A stretch of 37,176 nt of DNA from Paratractidigestivibacter sp003150175 (GCF_964283195.1 NZ_CAXYLH010000016.1); one strand, 5' to 3'; positions 24,189-35,295 are shown, counted from the first letter of the stretch. Numbers and translations are program-made. The notes: generated from the letters alone by a model not told the origin.

Positions 24189-25205
24189 TTGGATTCGGCT
24201 ATAGACTTGGCTTCAACGCAAAAGTACGGGATATCGAACAAGCAGTACGCCGCGGTGGCGGGGGGATCCCTCGCCCTCGCGGCGTTCCTCGTGGCGGGGA
24301 TCCGCGCAGGGCACGCTGCCGTAGACGCCGCCTCGGCTGCCGCCGCGGCGGAGGTGCAGGCCGCGGCTGCCGCGGTTCAGCTAGCCGCCGACGAGCAGGA
24401 GACCGCGGCGATGGAGACCTCCCCCGCCGTCGTGACGGACATGAGCGGCACAGAGGCCGCGATCGCAAGGATCATCTCCGGTCACGGCGACAACGTGGCG
24501 GTGAGCGTTCGGATGCTCGACGGCAGCGGGAGCATCGACATCAACGGCGACGAGCCTATGCAGTCGGCGAGCATGATCAAGCTGCTCGTGCTCGCGGAGT
24601 ACCTGGACGAGGTCGACTCCGGCGAGCTGCTGGCGGACGAGACGTACACGCTCGACGGCGGCGACGTCGTCGGCGGTTCGGGCACCATGCAGGACGACCC
24701 TGTGGGCAGCGAGTATACCCTCGACGAAGTGGCGCACCGGATGGTCGCCGTGAGCGACAACGTGGGCACGAACGTCCTCATCGGCCGCATGGGCGTTGAG
24801 GCCATCCAACAGAAAGCCACTGAGCTGGGGCTCGACGGGACGAACCTGGCGCACAAGCTGATGCTGCCGGCCAACGACGGCAGCTTCAACATGATCAGTG
24901 CGAACGACGCGTGCCGGATCCTGGAGCGGGTGGCCTCCGGGACGCTGGCGTCCAAGGGCTCCTGCGAGCGTGCCGAGGACTTCTTGCTGGACCAGGAGGA
25001 CGACGAGGGGCTGGCCCAGGGCCTGCCCGCCGACGTCGCCTTCGGGCACAAGACCGGCACCGTGGACGGCATCCGCCACGACGGCGGCATCGTCTACGCG
25101 GAGCACCCCTACGTGATCTGCGTGCTCACCCGCGGCCTCGACTACGGCGTCGCCAACGCGCTGATGGCGCAGGTCTCCGCGGCCGTCTACGGGGCGCTGG
25201 AGTAG
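24189..25205 (+). CDS. Membrane-anchored class A beta-lactamase-fold serine hydrolase
   Basis: This 338-residue protein starts at TTG 24189 behind AGAAGGG. An uncleaved N-terminal helix (residues about 21-45) and an Ala-rich spacer anchor it outside the membrane. The domain has all three serine-acylase motifs: SMIK (Ser128, Lys131), SDN (189-191) and KTG (288-290). No ENxLN-type omega loop with the deacylating glutamate is apparent, so it may be a penicillin-binding or peptidase-like protein rather than a true beta-lactamase. It lies 40 bp after the LCP gene in the same direction, which suggests a cell-wall role. Confidence 0.8.
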   Translation: MDSAIDLASTQKYGISNKQYAAVAGGSLALAAFLVAGIRAGHAAVDAASAAAAAEVQAAAAAVQLAADEQETAAMETSPAVVTDMSGTEAAIARIISGHGDNVAVSVRMLDGSGSIDINGDEPMQSASMIKLLVLAEYLDEVDSGELLADETYTLDGGDVVGGSGTMQDDPVGSEYTLDEVAHRMVAVSDNVGTNVLIGRMGVEAIQQKATELGLDGTNLAHKLMLPANDGSFNMISANDACRILERVASGTLASKGSCERAEDFLLDQEDDEGLAQGLPADVAFGHKTGTVDGIRHDGGIVYAEHPYVICVLTRGLDYGVANALMAQVSAAVYGALE

Positions 25206-25266
25206 CCGAGCGGGGCCGGGGCGGCTACTCCGGGGCTTAGGCGGACGATAACCTGTGAATACAGAA

Positions 25267-25297
25267 CAGGCTGGTCGGTCACGGACCGACCAGCCTG
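25267..25297. terminator. Convergent terminator hairpin
   Basis: A perfect 14-bp stem (25267-25280 with 25284-25297, 3-nt loop) lies between the hydrolase stop and the converging ychF stop. Confidence 0.7.
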
Positions 25298-25328
25298 CCG
25301 CCACAAGCCGAACTAGCGACGCAAAACC

Positions 25329-26405
<1,077 letters not shown>

Positions 26406-26494
26406 GTGGGACTCCTTTGGAAATGAGCGGTAAACGTACTGAGTATAGCCTTTGTGCTCGCCGAAGTCCCAAGCGCGAAAGAGGACGATGGACC

Positions 26495-27790
26495 TTACTT
26501 CTTCTTTGCCGAGGCATCGTCGCCAGAGAGGCTCTCGAGGGCGTCGGCGGCGCGGTTGAGCTGCTTTTTTCCCTGCTCGATGTACTTCTGGGCCTCGGCC
26601 TTGGCCTGGGCCTTCTTGCGCCGGACCTCCTCGGCAGCTTTGTCGGGCACGATGAGCTCGCGGACGTCCATGGGCTCCATGGCGAGCGCGCCGTCCTCGC
26701 AGACCTTTGCGCACGCCTCGCAGCTCACGCAGTAGGAGCTTTGAATAGTTATGTGGCCGTGAACGTCGAGGTCGAGCGCGCGCGTGGTGCAGACCTTGGC
26801 GCACTCGCCGCACATGGTGCACTTGCTCGCGTCGCACACCGGCACCTTGAGGTCTATGAACTTGGCCAGGCCCTCGTCGTGCTGCAGCGCACCCATCACG
26901 AGCTTGCGGTTCTGGGTGAGCATGCGCTGGCGGTTGCTGGAGGTCTTTGCGCCGACGGCACCCTCGAGCGTGCGCTGGAGCTGGTCGAGGCGGGTCGCGT
27001 GGGCCGAGATCTTGTTCGCGACGGCCTTCGCGCCGGCGAGCGCCGGGTTCGTGCGGGTAAGGAGGCGCTCGGCGGAGGTGACGGCGCTGCTCATGAACTG
27101 CGAGCGCTTGTACTCGCGCGTGTACTCGTGGGTCATCTCGGACTCGTCGGCCACGAGGCCAAGGCCAGCCTGCGCCCACTCCTCCGCGGTGCCGATGGCG
27201 TCGCAGTAGAACTCCTCGCCCGTCGTGGTCTTGCAGCGGTCGCAGATACCGACGGGCAGGTAGACGCTGATGTTGTCGTAGTCGGCCATGAGCGAGAACC
27301 ACAGGTCGCGGCTGATGGCGCCCACGCAGCCGAGCACGACCTCATTGCCCTTGGGCAGGCGCTTGAGCGCGCGGGTGCAGGTGACGTAGCACTGCTCGTA
27401 GGCCGAGGCGACGCGGGCGATCTGATCGTAGACCTGGCGCGGCATGTGGCGGCGCGTACTGATGGTCTCGGTCGGGCAGGCCGCGGCGCACAGGCCGCAC
27501 TTGCGGCAGTCCTCGCCGATGATCACGGACTGCTTGTGGATGGTGATGGCGTCGACCGGGCAGACGTCGATGCAGCGCGAGCACACGTCCTCGCGGCCGG
27601 ACGCGGTGCGCAGGCAGCGGTTCGAGTTCGCAAAAGGCTTCTCTTTGTAGTCGGCGGGGTTGAACACCTTGCGCTGGCTCGGGTCGGTGGCCAGCGAGTC
27701 GGCGATGTCGCCGAACGGGTTCTGGAGCGCCTGGAAGTCGCTCTGGATGTCGATCAAGTCGTCGAGGAAGTCCCTCTTTTTTTCGGCCAC
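26495..27790 (-). CDS. 4Fe-4S ferredoxin-type protein with two cluster pairs
   Basis: This 431-residue cytoplasmic protein has four cysteine motifs for [4Fe-4S] clusters. An N-terminal pair (CSRCIDVCP and CRKCGLCAAACP, about residues 70-105) and a second pair (CTMCGECAKVC and CVSCEACAKVC, about 325-375) flank a middle region with CDRC and other cysteines and a long helical part. The tail is Lys/Ala-rich. I choose GTG 27790 (AGGGGAGAC upstream). It probably relays electrons, but no dehydrogenase partner is adjacent. Its substrate and pathway are unknown. Confidence 0.8.
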   Translation of the reverse strand: MAEKKRDFLDDLIDIQSDFQALQNPFGDIADSLATDPSQRKVFNPADYKEKPFANSNRCLRTASGREDVCSRCIDVCPVDAITIHKQSVIIGEDCRKCGLCAAACPTETISTRRHMPRQVYDQIARVASAYEQCYVTCTRALKRLPKGNEVVLGCVGAISRDLWFSLMADYDNISVYLPVGICDRCKTTTGEEFYCDAIGTAEEWAQAGLGLVADESEMTHEYTREYKRSQFMSSAVTSAERLLTRTNPALAGAKAVANKISAHATRLDQLQRTLEGAVGAKTSSNRQRMLTQNRKLVMGALQHDEGLAKFIDLKVPVCDASKCTMCGECAKVCTTRALDLDVHGHITIQSSYCVSCEACAKVCEDGALAMEPMDVRELIVPDKAAEEVRRKKAQAKAEAQKYIEQGKKQLNRAADALESLSGDDASAKKK

Positions 27791-27886
27791 CGTCGTCTCC
27801 CCTCTGGTCGGCAGCAACTTTTTTATTGTAGCGATGCGCAGGCCGCGGGCCGGCGTGGAAAGAAGGCCTGCGAAGAAGCGGCATCC

Positions 27887-27949
27887 AAAAAAGCGGCGAC
27901 CCCGCCAAGGTGCCGAGCGTGCTCGCTCGCATCTTGGCGGGGCCGCCGC
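27887..27949 (-). terminator. Terminator of groEL
   Basis: A 17-bp stem with one mismatch (27893-27909 with 27933-27949) is followed by TTTTTT on the minus strand, 38 bp after the groEL stop. Confidence 0.85.
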
Positions 27950-27986
27950 CGCGCAGTTGCGTTACCGCCCGAGAATCGCTTCTCGA

Positions 27987-29627
<1,641 letters not shown>

Positions 29628-29643
29628 TGTTAGTCCTTTCCGA

Positions 29644-29672
29644 TGACGAAAAGGGACAGTCCCTTTTTATCA
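29644..29672. repeat. REP palindrome between groES and groEL
   Basis: TGACGAAAAGGGA, loop CAG, then TCCCTTTTTATCA form a 13-bp inverted repeat with one changed position pair. It is the same unit as those around the RAYT gene at 32.2-33.2 kb. It ends 17 bp before the groEL start on the transcript, where it could fold in the groES-groEL mRNA. Confidence 0.8.
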
Positions 29673-29717
29673 TTGCGTAATTGATGTGGTAAGAAGCGCC
29701 GGGGCGCTTGCTCGGAG

Positions 29718-30008
29718 CTAGTCCTCGATGACGGCGTAGATGTCGTCCGCGCGAAGGAGCAGGAAGTCCTCGCCGTCGACCTTGACCTCGTTGCCGCCGA
29801 ACTTGCCGTAGTAGACCTGGTCGCCGACCTTGACGTCGATGGCGATGCGCTCGCCCTTGTCGTTGAGCTTGCCGGCGCCCACGGCGACGACCTCGCCGCG
29901 CTGGGGCTTCTCCTGCGCGCCGCTGGAGATGTAGAGGCCGGTAGCGGTCTTCTCCTCCTTGGGGGCGGGCTTGACGAGAACGCGATCGCCGAGAGGCTTC
30001 AGAGTCAT
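29718..30008 (-). CDS. groS: Co-chaperonin GroES
   Basis: This 96-residue GroES caps the GroEL ring. It has LKPLGDRVLVKP at the start, the mobile-loop region KEEKTATGLYISSGAQEKPQRG, VGDQVYYGKFGGNEV and an ending YAVIED. ATG 30008 is preceded by AAAGGAGG. The 279 bp upstream has no CIRCE and no clear HspR site, so heat control is not evident. A GC hairpin (GCGCCCG/CGGGCGC) lies in the 5' leader near 30028-30058. Confidence 0.97.
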   Translation of the reverse strand: MTLKPLGDRVLVKPAPKEEKTATGLYISSGAQEKPQRGEVVAVGAGKLNDKGERIAIDVKVGDQVYYGKFGGNEVKVDGEDFLLLRADDIYAVIED

Positions 30009-30201
30009 GGTGTTTCCTCCTTTTGAGTGCGCCCGCGCGCCGCTTCGGGCCGGGCGCTTTGTCCAACGCTGTGAATAATACCCAGAGGGCGGGGGTTATA
30101 CCACCTGAATTCAAAAAATCTCACAGGCGGCACTTAGATTATGTGACTGCTGGGAAGAAACCCGAGGTTGTGGGGCGCGCGGATTGGGCGGTTGCAGCGA
30201 G

Positions 30202-30223
30202 AAAAAACGCCCCGCGGCGGGGC
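30202..30223 (-). terminator. Terminator of nadE
   Basis: GCCCCG 30209-30214 and CGGGGC 30218-30223 form a short stem followed by GTTTTTT on the minus strand. Confidence 0.7.
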
Positions 30224-30287
30224 CGCGGAGCGCTTGGGTGCCGATGTGGCGGGTTTGACGCGCAGCCGATGGGCCGAGCGCTGCGCG

Positions 30288-32219
30288 CTAGTCGAGCGCG
30301 TCGAGCTCGGACTGCCAGAGGGCGACGCAGGCGTCGGACGGCATGCGGAGGTCGCCGCGGGGACTGACGGCTGCCGAGCCGACCTTGGGGCCGTCGGGCA
30401 GGCAGCTACGCTTGAACTGCTGGGCGAAGTAGCGGCGGTAGAAGACGCGCAGCCACTTGAGGATGGTCGCGTCGTCGTACTTCTTGCCCAGGGCGTAGCG
30501 AGCGAGGCGGTAGACCTTGCGCGGGGAGGTCCCGCGGCGCAGAACCTCGTACAGGAAGAAGTCGTGCAGCTCATAGGGGCCGACGAGGTCCTCGGTCTTC
30601 TGGCTGATCTTTCCGTCGCCGGTGGCGGGCAGCAGCTCGGGCGAGACGGGCGTGTCGAGCACGTCGTAGAGAACCTCGGACTCCTCGGGGTTTCCGCAGG
30701 TGTCGGCCACGTAGCGGACGAGGTGGCGAACGAGGGTCTTGGGCACGCTGGCGTTGACGGCGTACATGCTCATGTGGTCGCCGTTGTAGGTGGCCCAGCC
30801 GAGCGCGAGCTCACTGAGGTCGCCCGTGCCGACGACCATGCCGCCCTCCTGGTTGGCGATGTCCATGAGGATCTGGGTGCGCTCGCGGGCCTGGGAGTTC
30901 TCGTAGGTCACGTCGTGGACGGACTCGTCGTGGCCGATGTCGGAGAAGTGCAGGCGCACGGCGTCACCGATGTTGACCTCGCGCAGGTCGGCGCCGAGCG
31001 ACTCGGTGAGCTTCGTAGCGTTGTCGTGGGTGCGATCGGTCGTGCCGAAGCCCGGCATGGTCACGCTGATGATGCCCGAGCGGTCGATGCCCAGCAAATC
31101 GAAGGCGCGCGCGGTCACGAGGAGCGCGAGCGTCGAGTCGAGCCCGCCGGAGATCCCGATGACGGCGTGGGTCGCGTGGGTGTGCTGCAGGCGCTTGGCC
31201 AGGCCGTGCGCCTGGATGTTGAAAACGTCCTCGCAGCGCTCGGCGCGGCGGGCGGCATCGGAGGGAACGAAGGGCTGGGGGTCGACGTAGCGCGTGAGGC
31301 GCGTCTCTTGCTCAGCGAGCGAGAAGCGCGAGACGTGGTAGGCGCGCTGGACGGGGCTCACGACGACATCAAATGTCGACATACGGCGGCGCTCGGCGGC
31401 GAGCAGGCGCACGTCGAGCTCCGTGACTGCGCGGCCGTCGCCGAAGGGCTTGGCCTCCGCGAGCACGCGGCCGTTCTCGGCTATGAGGTCGTGGCCGGAG
31501 AACACGACGTCCTGCGTCGACTCGCCGGCGCCCGCGCTCGCGTAGATATACCCGCAGATCAGGCGGGCGGACTGGCCGGACACGAGGCTGCGGCGGTAGT
31601 CGGCCTTTCCGACGACGGCGTTGCTCGCCGAGAGGTTCGCGATGACGGTCGCGCCCGCCTTCGCATGGGCGATCGAGGGCGGCTCGGGGACCCAAAGGTC
31701 CTCGCAGAGCTCGACGGCGACGGAGAGCTCGGGCACTTCTTCGCAGGTGAAGAGCTGAGAGGTGCCGAAGGGCACGTCGAGGGCGCCCGCGGTGTCGATG
31801 GGCACGACGTCCGTGGTCCCGCTGACGAAGTGGCGCCCCTCGTAGAACTCGTTGTAGGTGGGCAGGTAGCGCTTGGGGACGATGCCGAGGACCGTACCCG
31901 AGGCCACGGCGGCCGCGCAGTTGTAGAGCTTGGCGTTCACGCGGACGGGCAGGCCCACGAGCAGCAGCGCGTTGAGGTCGGCGGTCGCCTGCGCGAAGTC
32001 CGCGAGGCCCTGCTCGGCGGCGGCGAGGAGGTTGTCTTGCCAAAGGAGGTCTTCGCAGGTGTAGGCGGTGAGACACAGCTCGGGCAGCACGACAAGCACC
32101 GCGCCGTCCTCGGTGCATGCGCGGCGGGCGGCCGCCACGCACGACTCGACGTTGAACGCGACGTCGGCGACGCGCACCTCCGGCGTGACCGCCGCGACCT
32201 TAACGAACCCGTCCTGCAT
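30288..32219 (-). CDS. nadE: Glutamine-dependent NAD+ synthase
   Basis: This 643-residue enzyme amidates nicotinic acid adenine dinucleotide to NAD+. The N-terminal nitrilase-type glutaminase domain carries the Glu47-Lys116-Cys172 triad (LPELCL, PKRYLP, ELCEDLW). The C-terminal synthetase has the PP-loop ISGGLDSTL at about 357-365 and the later TGDLSELALGW and KKYDDATILKW blocks. Length matches the two-domain form. The start is ATG 32219. A REP pair lies just upstream, between it and the RAYT stop. Confidence 0.95.
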   Translation of the reverse strand: MQDGFVKVAAVTPEVRVADVAFNVESCVAAARRACTEDGAVLVVLPELCLTAYTCEDLLWQDNLLAAAEQGLADFAQATADLNALLLVGLPVRVNAKLYNCAAAVASGTVLGIVPKRYLPTYNEFYEGRHFVSGTTDVVPIDTAGALDVPFGTSQLFTCEEVPELSVAVELCEDLWVPEPPSIAHAKAGATVIANLSASNAVVGKADYRRSLVSGQSARLICGYIYASAGAGESTQDVVFSGHDLIAENGRVLAEAKPFGDGRAVTELDVRLLAAERRRMSTFDVVVSPVQRAYHVSRFSLAEQETRLTRYVDPQPFVPSDAARRAERCEDVFNIQAHGLAKRLQHTHATHAVIGISGGLDSTLALLVTARAFDLLGIDRSGIISVTMPGFGTTDRTHDNATKLTESLGADLREVNIGDAVRLHFSDIGHDESVHDVTYENSQARERTQILMDIANQEGGMVVGTGDLSELALGWATYNGDHMSMYAVNASVPKTLVRHLVRYVADTCGNPEESEVLYDVLDTPVSPELLPATGDGKISQKTEDLVGPYELHDFFLYEVLRRGTSPRKVYRLARYALGKKYDDATILKWLRVFYRRYFAQQFKRSCLPDGPKVGSAAVSPRGDLRMPSDACVALWQSELDALD

Positions 32220-32234
32220 CTCTTACCTCCTCGA

Positions 32235-32304
32235 TGACGAAAAGGGACAGTCCCTTTTCGTCATTTTGGGCGGGATGACGAAAAGGGACTGTCCCTTTTC
32301 GTCA
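32235..32304. repeat. Inverted pair of REP palindromes (REPIN-like), left of RAYT
   Basis: Two 29-bp palindromes (32235-32263 and 32276-32304), each with 13-bp arms TGACGAAAAGGGA/TCCCTTTTCGTCA, are separated by TTTTGGGCGGGA. Their loops are CAG and CTG, so the two copies face opposite ways, as in REPINs. The last three bases of the second palindrome are the stop codon of the RAYT gene. Confidence 0.85.
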
Positions 32305-33045
32305 TCGGGCCCGGGCGATTGTGTTTTGGCCGATACCGGTCAGGCGGCTGATCTGCCTGGCCGAAAGACCGGCGTCTTTTAGGTCAAAGAGTAGCGCATC
32401 GCGGCTCTCCCGCCCCAGGGTTTTGACGTCTGTCGGGGCAATTTTCCCAAGGATCTGCCCCGCGACCTCGCGCGCCTGCGCCTCGGAGATGCGCGAACGC
32501 TGGGCGAACCGGTAGCCGCCGTCCTCCGCGGCGGCGCTGAAGTCAAGAAACCCGTCGACGCCGCCGCACATGTCGAGGATGAGCGAGGTATCCGCGACCG
32601 CGGAGACGCCGGACGCGTACTCATGGAAGCTGCTCCAACGATACTCGCTCGCAGGGCAAACCCCGGCCTTCGCGGGGTTGTTGTGGATGTAGCGGACCGC
32701 CTGGAGCAGATAGCCCTCATCCTCGATAGGCTGGCTCTTAAAGCGCTGCTGGAAGACATGCCCGATGTGGCCAGCACGGCTATTGAAGCGCAGGGCATAG
32801 CTCGTGATGGTCGCCTTCATGACCTCGCTCAGGCGATCGTCGTGGTCTTCCAGCAGCAGATGGACGTGGTTGGTCATGAGGCAATATGCGCGAACGAGCG
32901 CGCTGAGCTTCTCGCAGTTCTTCGACAGGTATGACAAGAACGCGAGGTAGTCCTCATCGCATTCGAACAAGTTCTGACCGCCGCTGCCCTTGGCGATCAC
33001 GTGGTAGAACCCCGACTCGGCTTTCGCGCGCGCAATTCTCGGCAT
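32302..33045 (-). CDS. REP-associated tyrosine transposase (RAYT, Y1_Tnp)
   Basis: This 247-residue protein starts at ATG 33045 with GGGGAGG upstream. It has the Y1_Tnp/RAYT pattern: MPRIARAKAESGFYHVIAKG, the HUH motif in LMTNHVHLLL (His60, His62), GHVFQQRFKSQPI, and EGYLLQAVRYIHNNPAKAG, which should hold the catalytic tyrosine. The C-terminal 90 residues end in a helix-turn-helix-like GLSARQISRLTGIGQ. RAYTs are single-copy domesticated relatives of IS200/IS605 transposases that recognise REP hairpins, and REP palindromes lie on both sides here. Confidence 0.9.
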   Translation of the reverse strand: MPRIARAKAESGFYHVIAKGSGGQNLFECDEDYLAFLSYLSKNCEKLSALVRAYCLMTNHVHLLLEDHDDRLSEVMKATITSYALRFNSRAGHIGHVFQQRFKSQPIEDEGYLLQAVRYIHNNPAKAGVCPASEYRWSSFHEYASGVSAVADTSLILDMCGGVDGFLDFSAAAEDGGYRFAQRSRISEAQAREVAGQILGKIAPTDVKTLGRESRDALLFDLKDAGLSARQISRLTGIGQNTIARAR

Positions 33046-33126
33046 AAAAAACGCCTCCCCACCCCGTCGATATAGGTGAGGAGGAATATACCCGGCGACG
33101 GGCACCGGCTATCAAGGGAACTGAAA

Positions 33127-33196
33127 TGACGAAAAGGGACTGTCCCTTTTCGTCATTTTGGGCGGAATGATAAAAAGGGACTGTCCCTTTTCGTCT
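33127..33196. repeat. REP palindrome pair, right of RAYT
   Basis: A perfect palindrome at 33127-33155 (loop CTG) and a variant at 33168-33196 (left arm TGATAAAAAGGGA) are separated by TTTTGGGCGGAA. The variant has the same altered arm as the groES-groEL copy read on the other strand. Here both loops read CTG, unlike the left pair. The second copy ends on the first base of the stop codon of the ABC ATPase. Confidence 0.85.
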
Positions 33197-34056
33197 TAGT
33201 CGAGGTAGCGGGCGAGGAACTCGCGGGTGCGGGGATGCTCGGGGTTGGAGAACATCTTGTGCGGGTCGCCCTTCTCGGCGATGACGCCCTTGTCCATGAA
33301 GACGAGCTCGTCGGAGACGTTCTTGGCGAACTCCATCTCGTGGGTGACGACGACCATCGTCATGCCGTCGGACGCGAGGTCGCGCATGACGTTCAGGACC
33401 TCGCCGGAGATCTCGGGGTCGAGCGCGGAGGTCGGCTCGTCGAAGAGCATGAGGTCGGGCTGCATGCACAGGGCGCGCGCGATGGCGACGCGCTGCTTCT
33501 GGCCGCCCGAGAGGCGCGTGACGTCGGCCGTCACGAAGTCGGAGAGGCCGACCTCGGCGAGGTGCTTGCGGGCGACGTCCTCGGCCTCCGCCTTGGACAT
33601 CTTTTTGAGCGTGACGGGCGCGAGGGTGCAGTTGTCCAGGACGTTCATGTTGTTGAACAGGTTGAAGCCCTGGAAAACCATGCCAATCTTCTCGCGCAGC
33701 TTGTTCACGTCGACGTGGTCGGCGGCGAGGTCGGCGCCGCGGAACCACACGTGGCCGGCGTCGGGGGTCTCGAGCAGGTTCAGGCAGCGCAGCAGGGTCG
33801 ACTTGCCGGAGCCCGAGGCGCCGATGATGGTCACGACCTGGCCGGGCATGACCGAAAGGTCGATGTTGCGCAGGACCTCGAGGTCGCCGAAGGACTTGCG
33901 CAGGCCCTCGACGCGGATGACGGGCTCGGCGCCGGCGGTCGCGGCAGCGGCTGCGGCGGTGCCAGCGGCACCGGCCACGGGCGCGGCCTCGGCGGGAGCC
34001 TCGTAGGACTGGCCCGCGACGGCCGCGGCGATCTTCGCGTACTTCTCGTTAGCCAT
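33196..34056 (-). CDS. Polar amino-acid ABC transporter ATPase
   Basis: This 286-residue GlnQ-type ATPase starts at ATG 34056 behind GGAGG, two bases after the permease stop, so the two genes are coupled. An unusual Ala/Pro-rich extension of about 45 residues precedes the ABC domain. Walker A is GASGSGKS (79-86), the Q-loop FQGFNLF, signature LSGGQ (182-186), Walker B LMLFDEP (202-208) and the switch His in VTHEM. It powers uptake through the permease at 34059, with the binding protein at 35322. The extension shows no family match and may be a tether. Confidence 0.9.
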   Translation of the reverse strand: MANEKYAKIAAAVAGQSYEAPAEAAPVAGAAGTAAAAAATAGAEPVIRVEGLRKSFGDLEVLRNIDLSVMPGQVVTIIGASGSGKSTLLRCLNLLETPDAGHVWFRGADLAADHVDVNKLREKIGMVFQGFNLFNNMNVLDNCTLAPVTLKKMSKAEAEDVARKHLAEVGLSDFVTADVTRLSGGQKQRVAIARALCMQPDLMLFDEPTSALDPEISGEVLNVMRDLASDGMTMVVVTHEMEFAKNVSDELVFMDKGVIAEKGDPHKMFSNPEHPRTREFLARYLD

Positions 34057-34058
34057 GG

Positions 34059-35237
34059 TTATGCCTCCGCCTTCTTTGCAACGGGCGCGTCGGACGTGCT
34101 GCCCACGGGCTCGGCCTTGACGTCGAGGCGGGCCGCGAGCTTGCCCAGAAGCCACGACGCGAACGCCGTCATGATCAGGTAGAACACGGCGATGACGAGG
34201 TAGGCGTTGAGCTGCTTGTAGTAGATGCCGGCAACGGTGCTCGCGGCGAACGCAAGGTCAAACACGCCGATGACCGAGAGAACCGACGAATCCTTGATGT
34301 TGATGACGAGCTCGTTGGAAAGGCCGGGGATCGCGTACTTGATGCCCTGCGGGAAAACGACCTTGAGCATGGCCTGCCACTGCGAGAGACCGAGCGAGCG
34401 CGCGGCTTCCATCTGGCCCTTGTCGACGGACTCGATGCCGCCGCGCAGGACCTCCATCATATAGGCGGTCGAGTTGAGCGAGATGACCACGAGGCCGGCG
34501 ATGAAGCGCGTCCAAAGGGCGTTGACCTCGGTGATCGAGAGGCCGAAGCCGCTCACGATGTTGAAGCCCAGGTAGTAGACGATGACGCCCTGGACGAGCA
34601 TCGGGGTGCCGCGGACCACGGTGGAGTAGACCTTCGCGAAACCGACGCCGACCTTCTTGAGGAAGCGGATGGCGTCGTTGTCGGAGCGGTCGATCTCGAG
34701 AATGCGGACGGCGGCGAGGAGAAGCGCCAGGAAAAACGCGATGATCGTGCCGAAGACGGCCAGCTCGATGGTGGTGAGGGCGCCCGTGAGGTAGGTGTCC
34801 TTGCCCTGCTGGAACATATAGAGGATCTGGGTGAGCATGTCGTCCGGCATCGAGGTCGCCGCGGCTGCGGCGGCCCAAGCGGAGGCGAAGCCCATGACGG
34901 CGCGGTCGACGAAGAGGATCACCGTGCAGGCCCAGACCACGTAGCTCGCGACGCGCAGCGCGGTCGCGGCGGCGGGCTTGGCGAGCGGGGACTCCTGCGC
35001 GTAGGTCTTCCAGTGGGTGAGCTTGAGGACGAGCCCCACGGCCGAGACCACGAGCCAGGCCACAAGCAGGTAATACATGACGAGCTCGACCGTGAAGGCG
35101 TTAGCCAGGAAGCTCATCGCGGGACGGGGCGAGCTCGAGAGCAGCATGCCGACGAAGGCGACGGCCGACGTGCCCAGGAGCACGTACCGGTGGTCCTCCT
35201 TCACGAACTTCGCCAAGCGGGCGGGTGCAGATGCCAT
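34059..35237 (-). CDS. Amino-acid ABC transporter permease
   Basis: This 392-residue membrane protein has about three extra N-terminal helices (roughly residues 18-120), then a canonical HisM/GlnP permease domain from about 150. The coupling-helix EAA motif reads EAARSLGLSQWQAMLKVVFPQ, where it contacts the ATPase. YSTVVRGTPMLVQ is another family mark. ATG 35237 has AAGGAT upstream. The short acidic/Lys tail is cytoplasmic. The extra helices are longer than in most GlnP proteins. Confidence 0.9.
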   Translation of the reverse strand: MASAPARLAKFVKEDHRYVLLGTSAVAFVGMLLSSSPRPAMSFLANAFTVELVMYYLLVAWLVVSAVGLVLKLTHWKTYAQESPLAKPAAATALRVASYVVWACTVILFVDRAVMGFASAWAAAAAATSMPDDMLTQILYMFQQGKDTYLTGALTTIELAVFGTIIAFFLALLLAAVRILEIDRSDNDAIRFLKKVGVGFAKVYSTVVRGTPMLVQGVIVYYLGFNIVSGFGLSITEVNALWTRFIAGLVVISLNSTAYMMEVLRGGIESVDKGQMEAARSLGLSQWQAMLKVVFPQGIKYAIPGLSNELVINIKDSSVLSVIGVFDLAFAASTVAGIYYKQLNAYLVIAVFYLIMTAFASWLLGKLAARLDVKAEPVGSTSDAPVAKKAEA

Positions 35238-35272
35238 ATGAATCCTTAGTTCCTTAGTCCGAATTGCCGAAA

Positions 35273-35295
35273 GGGCAGGGATGTGCTCCCTGCCC
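35273..35295 (-). terminator. Intercistronic hairpin between binding protein and permease
   Basis: GGGCAGGGA pairs with TCCCTGCCC. On the minus strand it is followed by TTTC only. It is likely a partial terminator or 3' protector that keeps binding-protein mRNA above permease mRNA. Confidence 0.55.

Noticed and set aside
22508..24241. 577-codon minus-strand frame opposite the LCP gene
   Set aside because: Low-complexity translation; the plus strand carries an LCP domain with its motifs.
30009..30287. CIRCE or HspR operator upstream of groES
   Set aside because: I looked for the TTAGCACTC inverted pair and for CTTGAGT-type repeats and found neither.
30168..32237. 689-codon open frame on the plus strand opposite nadE
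   Set aside because: Same antisense artefact; the minus-strand frame encodes a complete NAD+ synthase.
32235..33196. Palindromes as a CRISPR array
   Set aside because: The units are perfect palindromes in pairs with a fixed short spacer, not repeats with variable spacers.
32235..33196. Palindromes as ordinary Rho-independent terminators
   Set aside because: The same sequence recurs with a conserved linker around a RAYT gene and within an operon; that points to REP elements, although they may also affect transcription.
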